NCBI GenBank assembly: GCA_022605405.1
Contig: JABYQQ010000002.1
Span: 1,922,001 to 1,986,000, forward strand
Direction: 5' to 3'
DNA from: Earliella scabrosa
Taxonomy: Eukaryota; Basidiomycota; Agaricomycetes; Polyporales; Polyporaceae
Length of the DNA: 64,000 nt
The notes beneath the pieces are model-generated. The model was not told the DNA's origin and did not search any database. It worked only from the letters and a program-made list of their open reading frames with translations. A program made the position numbers and the translations under genes. Each line of letters opens with the position of its first letter. Within the stretch, counting starts at the first letter, position 1. Below are positions 56,965 to 64,000 of this stretch, one piece after another.

Positions 56965-59727
56965 ATGACCAGAACGCGGTCGACAACACGGGAAGAACAA
57001 AGGACGACAAGGTCCGTCTCCTCCAAGCTTGTCAGAACTCACGTTGTACCTGCAGGTCGCACGCACCAAACAACGGCACGTCTTGGACGCGGCTCCACCC
57101 GACCACAGGCCTCAACGTCACGTCCTTCGACCCGGCCACAGGCTGCTCAAATCGCTCGCCCGGCCGTGAAACATACGCGAGCCCTAGCTGAGTTCTCTTC
57201 TTCACGCCCCATCGATTCCCCAGTCTCCGTTTCAATCGAACCCGAGCTCTCCTCAGACGACCTCTCGTCGCTGTCAGAACTCCCGTCCACTGTCCCGTCC
57301 TTGTCGCAGACTCCAGAGAGGTCTTCGTCACCAGTTACTACTGCTGTCGTCCCTACCCATACCCCGTTCTCACCCATGCCCCCGAACGTGACGGCGCACC
57401 TTCCGCCTGTCGGTGATAAGAAGGCTCTGACGTTTAACGGGCACAACGTCGATGATTTCATAGTGCGCCTCGAGGAGCTTGCCCACTCGCTTGGTGTGCC
57501 TGACGCGGAGCTCCCCAAGGCAGTTCTGAAATATGCGTCGAAGTCGGTCCGACAGACGCTTATAGCAGAGCAGAGCTTCAGCGGTATTGACTGGTCGCTA
57601 GCCAAGCAGCGCCTGAAGCTCCTATACGAGACTATGAACGATGCGTATGAGACGAGCCCTAAAAGGCTACGCAGTTACGTCGATAATGCGAGACAGTCGA
57701 AATACGTGAAATCCCGGGCGCGCCTTACCAAGTACCATCTTGGTTTCTTACAGCGTGCTGGTGGGATGGTCAGCGAGAACGTCATGGGCAGCACTGAGCA
57801 TAATCATCTCTTCTATTCTGGTCTTCCCCACTCGTTGCGCAACGCGATTCGCACAGAGCTATCCCTGGCTGTGATGAAGCGTACCACGAAGCAGATGAGC
57901 TCCAAATATCCCCCTACTGTTGACGAGACGATGGAGGCAGCCCGAGCCTACTATGCGGCAGATGAATTGAACGACGCGGCTGCGACTGACATCTCGTCAA
58001 CCTCCTCAGATTCATCCAGCTCCTCCTCACACGACGATTCCTCCTCCTCCGACTCGTCCAGCGACAGTTCCGGACCCGACAAGCGTACGAAGGGCAAGAA
58101 CAGGAAGAAGCCGAAGACGAAAAAGCCGCGTAAACGAACGAAATCGGCTTCTGACAGCGAGCTTCAGCTCCGCGGCCAGATTAACGCGCTCGCTCAACAG
58201 GTCAAGACCCTAGCTCTGGCGATCCACCAGGACAGAACAGTCGCCCCGACCACCGCCCCGTCCACTACACCAGTCCAACAGCACGTCCCGACGGCGCCGT
58301 ACAACGCGTACCCGGGCGTGGGCGGCCAACTGCCGCCGACTCAGTACTCCGGGCGTAAATGTTGGATGTGCGGCAAATACGAGGGTGCCGGCTTGGCGCA
58401 CCCGATCAACATGAAGAACTGCCCCGAGACACAACGACTGCTTCGCGAGGGACGCATCGCCCACCACCCGCTCACTGGTCGCATCGTTCATAAGGACCTC
58501 TCGGAGCTCCCAACTCAGACGCCCTACGGCATAGCAACGTACCTCGACGGGCTCGTACAGAACCCGGGCCGCGACCAGCCCCCACACCTGTCGTCCCATC
58601 AGGCGGTCACACATTCCATCGGCCTGCTGCGGAATGGCGTTCCGGTGGTATCTTACCAGCCCGAGGACCGCGATGCTCACGACGTCTTTTCTTACCCAGC
58701 TCTGACACGCGCGCAAGCGAAGCAAAAGGACACGACAGAAGCCGAGCCCTCCAAGGCCTCGACGGCGCCCACGCTGCCCGCGACCACGACCTCAAACGAC
58801 AAAGCCCAGTCTGTGGAAGATTCAGCCGGGACGAACTGGCAGCCTCCGAAGATCAACACGGAGGAGGGCTGGAAGGCGGCTCAGCGATCGCACCAGTCGG
58901 GCTCGCACCCGAAGTTCGGTACGAAACCCTCAGTCCGTTTCACCTCCGATGTGCAGGACAGCATCTCGGTGGATAGCGTTCAGGAGACCTTGCTGTCCAC
59001 GCGGGTGGAACTGTCCCTCCGCGAGATCTTGGCTGTCGCGCCGACGCTTCAAAAGCGCCTCGGCGCGCTGGTCAAAGTCCGCCGCGAGCACGACAGCTCA
59101 GCCCGCACCACAGCAGAAGCTGCCGCAGTTGTGAACGAACCTACCCCCTCCTTCGAGGCGACGCTCTCATTCGAGCAGGGGAGCGAGCTACTTGACGACC
59201 TCATGGAGCGGTACGCCGCTTCAGTGGCGCTTGGTCAGCCGAGGCAATATGCCATGGTTTCCGGCCTCTGCGAAGGCGTCTTTGGGGACCAGGCGGTGAC
59301 GTTCCTCGTCGACACGGGGTCAGAGCTGAACCTCATTAACCAGGAAGTCTGGAAGCGCACCACCGTCGATATTGACAGAGACGGCGCCCGCTGGACCTTA
59401 CGAGGTCTCGGGGGCACGGCAGTTCCACTCCTCGGTTGCTGTAAGGAGGCACCGATACAGATCGGCGGAAGGAACTTCGACCACCACTTCTTTGTGAGCA
59501 CCGCACCGCGCACCGTCTACGACGGTATTCTCGGGCAGCCGTGGCTGTCGTACTTCGCTGCGGAAATAGGGTACCAGGTGTCTGGTGAGGTTCTGCTGAA
59601 GGCATACCCTGGCCGCTCGCGGGAGGGCCCTTCTGTGACAGTGAAAGTCTGCGCGGAGAATCACCCCCGCAATGCAGACAAGCTCGTGCTCACGGCACAA
59701 GTTGGGGACGCGTCTCAGGATTTTTGA
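56965..59727 (+). CDS. Retrotransposon gag-protease polyprotein
   Basis: 920 aa from the first ATG after the LTR. A capsid-like region (about residues 145-330) includes ALTFNGHNVDDFIVRLEELA. A Ser/Asp-rich linker follows, then a basic stretch, then a Cys/His motif CWMCGKYEGAGLAHPINMKN followed by C, which departs from the usual CCHC knuckle spacing. The aspartic protease comes near residue 770 with VTFLVDTGSELNLI and ends with YDGILGQPWLSYF. It packages element RNA and processes the polyproteins. The frame stops at TGA (59725-59727), right after a run of five T, and overlaps the pol frame by four bases in the -1 phase, so pol is probably made by -1 slippage. Confidence 0.9.
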   Translation: MTRTRSTTREEQRTTRSVSSKLVRTHVVPAGRTHQTTARLGRGSTRPQASTSRPSTRPQAAQIARPAVKHTRALAEFSSSRPIDSPVSVSIEPELSSDDLSSLSELPSTVPSLSQTPERSSSPVTTAVVPTHTPFSPMPPNVTAHLPPVGDKKALTFNGHNVDDFIVRLEELAHSLGVPDAELPKAVLKYASKSVRQTLIAEQSFSGIDWSLAKQRLKLLYETMNDAYETSPKRLRSYVDNARQSKYVKSRARLTKYHLGFLQRAGGMVSENVMGSTEHNHLFYSGLPHSLRNAIRTELSLAVMKRTTKQMSSKYPPTVDETMEAARAYYAADELNDAAATDISSTSSDSSSSSSHDDSSSSDSSSDSSGPDKRTKGKNRKKPKTKKPRKRTKSASDSELQLRGQINALAQQVKTLALAIHQDRTVAPTTAPSTTPVQQHVPTAPYNAYPGVGGQLPPTQYSGRKCWMCGKYEGAGLAHPINMKNCPETQRLLREGRIAHHPLTGRIVHKDLSELPTQTPYGIATYLDGLVQNPGRDQPPHLSSHQAVTHSIGLLRNGVPVVSYQPEDRDAHDVFSYPALTRAQAKQKDTTEAEPSKASTAPTLPATTTSNDKAQSVEDSAGTNWQPPKINTEEGWKAAQRSHQSGSHPKFGTKPSVRFTSDVQDSISVDSVQETLLSTRVELSLREILAVAPTLQKRLGALVKVRREHDSSARTTAEAAAVVNEPTPSFEATLSFEQGSELLDDLMERYAASVALGQPRQYAMVSGLCEGVFGDQAVTFLVDTGSELNLINQEVWKRTTVDIDRDGARWTLRGLGGTAVPLLGCCKEAPIQIGGRNFDHHFFVSTAPRTVYDGILGQPWLSYFAAEIGYQVSGEVLLKAYPGRSREGPSVTVKVCAENHPRNADKLVLTAQVGDASQDF

Positions 59728-62700
59728 CGGCAGGCGCATCGTCGAGTGCCGCCGCGCCTGCCTTTCCCTGTATTGGCCGCACTCTAAATGTCCTCATCGG
59801 CGCGACACCCGCGGATGAGGACGAACAGTTCTACGCCCGAACGCTTGACCCGCCTCCTGTCTACGATCATCTTGTCCGTTTTGCCGAGTACGCTGCACCC
59901 ACCATCTCCCCTCTATACTCCTCTACGTGGCTGAACCGCGCTCTCTCGCGCGACGTGTTGGACCGTGACGCTTTCCCTGCGCGTCGATACAAACCTGTCG
60001 CGCGGAAAGTTCGGCCGGTTCCAACCAATATGCCCGACCTTTCCGCGCAACAGCTAAAACCAGTACCCTTGCCCGTTCCAGAACCTCTTCCGTTCCATCC
60101 GCCGCCGCGCGCGGAGTTGCCGTTCACTGAGCGCATGACACCTGAACGCCTCGATATCATCATGTCGACGATCCCCGAGGGTTTCCTGTCCGAGCAGGAG
60201 CTCGATCTGATCGCTTTCATTATACTTCAGCGTCAGGGAGCGATCGCGTTTACGGACAATGAGCGTGGCACCTTTAACCGTCTGATCTTCCCAGACCACC
60301 TCATCCCCGTGATTGAGCATATCCCGTGGGCTGAAGACCCAATCATCGTGCCGAAGGCCGCTGCCCCATCAGTGGACCGCCTATTGCGCACACATATAGC
60401 ATCCGGCAAGTACGAGGTGTCGTGCTCCGCGTATCGTTCCCGCGTGTTTGCTGTGCTGAAAAAGAACGGTGACTATCGAGTAGTCCATGACCTACAGCCG
60501 CTGAATGCAGTGACGATTCGAGACGCGGCCTTGCCTCCCCGCCCAGACGATTTTGCAGAGAGCTTCGTCGGCCGCGTCATCTATGGCGTGGCCGACCTGT
60601 TCTCTGGCTACGATGCGCGCACCTTACATGCACAGTCACGCGACCTCACGTCGTTTCAGTGCATGGACTTCTCAGGCCGATGCGCGGTGCTCCCGCAAGG
60701 TGCCACAAATGCCGTCAGCGACTTTGTGCGCTGCACGAAGCACCTGTTCGCTTCGATGATACCGGATAAGGCCGACGTCTTCCTGGACGACTGCGGGTTC
60801 AAGGGCGGGTTTGACGATTACGACAACGCCCCGCTGCCGGAGAACCCGAACATCCGCCTCTTCGTTTATGAGTATGCTACGACGCTTGACATGGGCCTTG
60901 CGCTCTGCGAAGTGGGCGGGGTCACAGTGTCGGGCACGAAGTTCTGTCCGGCGACATTTCGCTGCGGGCTGGTAGGCTCCGAAGTGGACAAACACGGCTG
61001 GTGGCTCGCTCATGGCATCGCGACCAAAGTCCTCAATTTCCCGTATCCCACTAATCAGACGGAAGTTCGAGCGTTTTTAGGGTTAGCCGGGGTCGGCAGG
61101 AAGTGGATCCGAGGCTTCTCCCTCATCGCGAAGCCGCTCACCGCGCTATGCAGGATGACAGGACTTCCCTTCGAGCTTTCGGACGACGCAAAGGCAGCCA
61201 TCGACGAGCTCAAGGCCCGAATCACCTCCGCCCCAGTCCTCCGGGCCCTCAATTACATTGCGGCGTTGAAGATCCGGCCCCCAATCGGGCAGCCAGGCGA
61301 CGGCCTGGTGGTTCTCTCCGTCGACTCCTCGATGTATGGGTCGGGCTGGATCCTCTCGCAGTACTACGGATCGGATCGCCACCCCACTCGCTTCGGGTCC
61401 TGTACCTTCTCCGCGACGGAATCTCGTTACTCGCAGCCAAAGGCGGAACTCTACGGCGTCTTCCGCGCCTTCAAAGATTTGCGCCACCGCATTTGGGGTA
61501 TTCATATTCTCTTGGAGGTTGACGCTAAATTTCTGGAACAGATGATCCGCGAACCCGACCTGCCAAATGCTCCAATGACACGCTGGGTGGCGTACCTCCA
61601 GCTTTTCGACTTCACGCTGCGTCACATCCCAGCGGAGAAGGGGCAGGCCCAGGACGCTCTGTCCCGTCGTCGGCCGTCGTCGGCTGACAGTGACGAGTCT
61701 GACGGCGAAGCACACCTGGAGGAGTTCTTTGGCCGCGCAGGCTCATATAGCGCGCAGATGCAGTCCGCTCGCCGCGCCCTCGCCCTCGCTGCCTTCCGCT
61801 ACGACCGCGCCATGGTTGCTGCACGCTCTCCCTTCCTCGATCACCCGCCGGATGCGACGTCGCTCAGGCCGGGCACCCACGCCGTCACCCACCTGGGTGT
61901 CTTCGAGGTCATGAACGAACCGTGGTCGACGCGGCGCCCCAGCCCCTCGATGCTCATCTCTCAGGCTACTTCGCCGTTCTACAACGAATTCCACCAACGC
62001 AAGATCAGCATTGAAATGGAGGACGCTTTCCTGCTGGGCGACGAGATCGTCACCCTTCCGTTTGTACAACACGCCGCACAGGGCCTGATTCCATCTATCC
62101 CTCTCGCTGATGCGAAGCCTGCTTGGCCTCGCGAGGTTTCGTACTTCCCTCCTGATCACGCGCTTGGCCGCTCACAACCTGATGTGCTGAATTCCTTCTT
62201 CACCTTTGCAGCTCAGCCAGCGCAAGCAGCCGCACCCGGCTCGCATGAACACGGACGACCAGCCTCGGAGCCGCGGTGGTCCACGATCGTCAATTTCCTC
62301 CGCAGCGGGGCCCTACCAGACGACATCCGAGGAGACCAAGCCGCCGTAAGGCACCTCAAACGCCAGGCTGAGCGGTTCTTCTTGTTCAACGACCGCCTGT
62401 GGCGAAGCCGCAAGGACAACGTACCCCAGCTGGTCGTCATCGACGCCCACCGCCGCAGTCTTCTCATGACCGATGCTCACATCACAGCCGGGCACCGTGG
62501 GCGGGACGCGACGTACACTATCCTCCGCGACCGCGTCTGGTGGCCGACCATGTATCAAGACGTCCAGTGGTTCGTCACTTCGTGTGACACGTGCCAACGG
62601 CACTCGCGGTATCGTACCACCCCGCCTCTCAATCCGATCATCTCGCCTTGTGTTCTCCGCCGTTTTCATGTCGATACTATACACATGCCGTCGGCTAGTA

Positions 62701-63872
62701 AGGACAGCAAGTCCTATCTTCTCCACGCGTCGTGCGCTACGTCCAAATGGGCGGAGGCTCGACACGCGAAGAAGAACACGGCTGCGGTGTGGGCGCGCTT
62801 CCTGTGGGAGGACGTCATCTGCCGGTTTGGATGTATCCCGATTCTGGTATGCGACGGCGGTCCTGAGTTCAAAGGCGCTGCGCACGAGTTGCTCATCCGG
62901 TACAACATCGCCGTCATTGTTACATCCCCGTATAACCCGCAGGCGAATGGTATTGCGGAACGCGATGGGCAGACGCTGTCGCGAGTCCTCGCGCGGCTCA
63001 GCGATGGGAACCCTGCGCGTTGGCCCTCGTACCTCCACGCAGCCCTCTGGGCCGTGCGCACGACAGTCTCTCGAGTCACCGGCTACACCCCTTATTACCT
63101 CGTCTATGGCCAGCAGGCGCTGTTTCCCTTTGACCTCGCTGACCGAACTTGGTACACACTAGATTGGCACACCGTGAGGACGACGGACGACCTGCTCGTG
63201 ATGCGCATCAAGCAACTAGCGCGACGAGACGAGCAAATTGGCATCGCGATGGAGAATGTTGAAGCAGCCCGGCAACGGGCGATTGACGACTACAACCACA
63301 AAAACGCGCATCGCCTCCGACAGGAAGAGTTCGGCCCAGGAACCTGGGTCCTCATCCATGAGACCTGGCTCGACGCGCAACACGGGCATAAAGGAGCCCG
63401 GCGATGGGCTGGTCCATACATCGTCCTGTGCCGACACGACAACAACTCTTACGCCCTCAGCGAGCTGGACGGCTCCATCATGCGCGCGTCCGTGCCGGCG
63501 AACCGCGTCAAGCTCTTCTACTACCGCCCGGATTCCCAATATCCTCTCATCCAGCCCGCAGCTAACGCGTTCACTCTTGCAGATCGTCTCACCATGAACG
63601 GCAGTGTCCCGATCGACAATCAGCGGACGTGCAACATGATGCATCAACACAACTTCCTCTGTCAGTCCGGTGCCCATGTGCCACTCAACGACTTCGTCGA
63701 CGACGACATACTGCTCGACATGCTGTACTGGACGAAGCCCGAGGCAGCCCCAGGACTAGAACGCTGGCCCACACGAGCCGCTCTCATCGCAACTTGCCGG
63801 TCAAACCTCGACGAGCTGCTTGCGCTCCAAGGGCACCTGCAACCTGACGGTGTTGAGCGGTTCCACTTCTAG
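59724..63872 (+). CDS. Retrotransposon pol: reverse transcriptase, RNase H, integrase
   Basis: An open frame of 1,382 codons with no ATG near its beginning, consistent with synthesis by -1 frameshift from gag-protease. The reverse transcriptase has YRVVHDLQPLNAVT, LPQGATNAVSDFVRC and the catalytic FLDD (in DVFLDDCGF) in place of the common YLDD or YVDD. RNase H shows VLSVDSSMYGSGW and EVDAKFLEQMI and ends in DALSRR. The integrase has the HHCC finger (AHITAGHRG...CDTCQRH) and the acidic triad in FHVDTIHMP, VCDGGPEFKG and NPQANGIAERDGQ. A GPY-type module follows (RRWAGPYIVL). No chromodomain is seen. About 110 further residues at the end resemble nothing I know. Confidence 0.93.
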   Translation: MTAGASSSAAAPAFPCIGRTLNVLIGATPADEDEQFYARTLDPPPVYDHLVRFAEYAAPTISPLYSSTWLNRALSRDVLDRDAFPARRYKPVARKVRPVPTNMPDLSAQQLKPVPLPVPEPLPFHPPPRAELPFTERMTPERLDIIMSTIPEGFLSEQELDLIAFIILQRQGAIAFTDNERGTFNRLIFPDHLIPVIEHIPWAEDPIIVPKAAAPSVDRLLRTHIASGKYEVSCSAYRSRVFAVLKKNGDYRVVHDLQPLNAVTIRDAALPPRPDDFAESFVGRVIYGVADLFSGYDARTLHAQSRDLTSFQCMDFSGRCAVLPQGATNAVSDFVRCTKHLFASMIPDKADVFLDDCGFKGGFDDYDNAPLPENPNIRLFVYEYATTLDMGLALCEVGGVTVSGTKFCPATFRCGLVGSEVDKHGWWLAHGIATKVLNFPYPTNQTEVRAFLGLAGVGRKWIRGFSLIAKPLTALCRMTGLPFELSDDAKAAIDELKARITSAPVLRALNYIAALKIRPPIGQPGDGLVVLSVDSSMYGSGWILSQYYGSDRHPTRFGSCTFSATESRYSQPKAELYGVFRAFKDLRHRIWGIHILLEVDAKFLEQMIREPDLPNAPMTRWVAYLQLFDFTLRHIPAEKGQAQDALSRRRPSSADSDESDGEAHLEEFFGRAGSYSAQMQSARRALALAAFRYDRAMVAARSPFLDHPPDATSLRPGTHAVTHLGVFEVMNEPWSTRRPSPSMLISQATSPFYNEFHQRKISIEMEDAFLLGDEIVTLPFVQHAAQGLIPSIPLADAKPAWPREVSYFPPDHALGRSQPDVLNSFFTFAAQPAQAAAPGSHEHGRPASEPRWSTIVNFLRSGALPDDIRGDQAAVRHLKRQAERFFLFNDRLWRSRKDNVPQLVVIDAHRRSLLMTDAHITAGHRGRDATYTILRDRVWWPTMYQDVQWFVTSCDTCQRHSRYRTTPPLNPIISPCVLRRFHVDTIHMPSASKDSKSYLLHASCATSKWAEARHAKKNTAAVWARFLWEDVICRFGCIPILVCDGGPEFKGAAHELLIRYNIAVIVTSPYNPQANGIAERDGQTLSRVLARLSDGNPARWPSYLHAALWAVRTTVSRVTGYTPYYLVYGQQALFPFDLADRTWYTLDWHTVRTTDDLLVMRIKQLARRDEQIGIAMENVEAARQRAIDDYNHKNAHRLRQEEFGPGTWVLIHETWLDAQHGHKGARRWAGPYIVLCRHDNNSYALSELDGSIMRASVPANRVKLFYYRPDSQYPLIQPAANAFTLADRLTMNGSVPIDNQRTCNMMHQHNFLCQSGAHVPLNDFVDDDILLDMLYWTKPEAAPGLERWPTRAALIATCRSNLDELLALQGHLQPDGVERFHF

Positions 63873-63962
63873 CTGTTCCCATCTTGTGCACGATCGCTTA
63901 CATCTCCATCATTCTTGCAGTCTCAGTAGATCTCGAGGGCGAGATCAAAAGCGTCCCCCACC

Positions 63963-64000
63963 TGTGGTAGAGACGTCGGCGTCGTCAGTGGAAGCCAGCC
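63963..64000 (+). repeat. 3' LTR, first 38 bases
   Basis: Identical to 56110-56147 over all 38 visible bases. The window ends inside it. A purine-rich segment, GAGGGCGAGATCAAAAGCG, lies about 10-30 bases upstream, separated from the LTR by a C-rich stretch, so the polypurine tract is not certain. Confidence 0.85.

Larger units (their letters stand above)
56110..64000 (+). mobile_element. Ty3/Gypsy LTR retrotransposon (3' LTR cut by the window end)
   Basis: Order: 5' LTR (56110-56895), primer site, gag-protease frame (56965-59727), pol frame (59724-63872), and the first 38 bases of the 3' LTR (63963-64000). The reverse transcriptase-RNase H-integrase order is that of Ty3/Gypsy. Both long frames are intact, and the visible LTR parts are identical, so the copy looks young and perhaps active. 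It lies antisense to the transporter it interrupts. Confidence 0.95.

Overview
The window is nuclear DNA from a filamentous basidiomycete, most likely an Agaricomycete. The evidence is dense 50-60 nt GT-AG introns, a DUF6534 membrane protein and a HET-domain protein of the basidiomycete type, and basidiomycete-style retroelements. No species call is made.

Layout. 1-6.5 kb has no gene I can name; it holds protein-like fragments and a 3 x 40 bp tandem repeat. 6.5-11 kb has a DUF6534 membrane protein rebuilt here as 18 exons (342 aa, closes in frame) and a HET-domain protein (2 exons, 619 aa). 11.2-24 kb is a mobile-element island. It contains a 2.13 kb block present twice (11344-13471 and 20337-22464) with one base difference noticed. 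Each copy carries a small MYND-finger gene and a terminal-inverted-repeat (TIR) element with a tRNA-like insert. The island also holds several MITE-like elements, a gag-only Copia-type element (17509-19627) with matching LTRs and a TTACC target duplication, and a solo LTR (19888-20135) with a CTACC duplication.

24.4-54 kb is a gene-rich core: a family X DNA polymerase resembling Pol mu, an HMG-box protein, a peroxisomal-type adenine nucleotide carrier divergent from a 3-hydroxyacyl-CoA dehydrogenase, an 88-aa cysteine-rich protein, ribosome-biogenesis factor KRI1, tRNA-Thr(CGT), a small secreted cysteine-rich protein, geranylgeranyl diphosphate synthase, and the very large GCN1. Except for GCN1 and the transporter, the introns were placed by hand and every spliced frame closes.

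54.2-64 kb holds a DHA2-type MFS transporter cut at 56109/56110 by a Ty3/Gypsy retrotransposon. The visible 38 bp of the 3' LTR match the 5' LTR exactly, which suggests a recent insertion. The rest of the transporter should lie just past the window.

Functional links are few. The carrier and dehydrogenase share a 283 bp divergent promoter and both fit fatty-acid oxidation. GCN1 and KRI1 belong to translation control and ribosome assembly. The other genes look like unrelated housekeeping or accessory neighbours.
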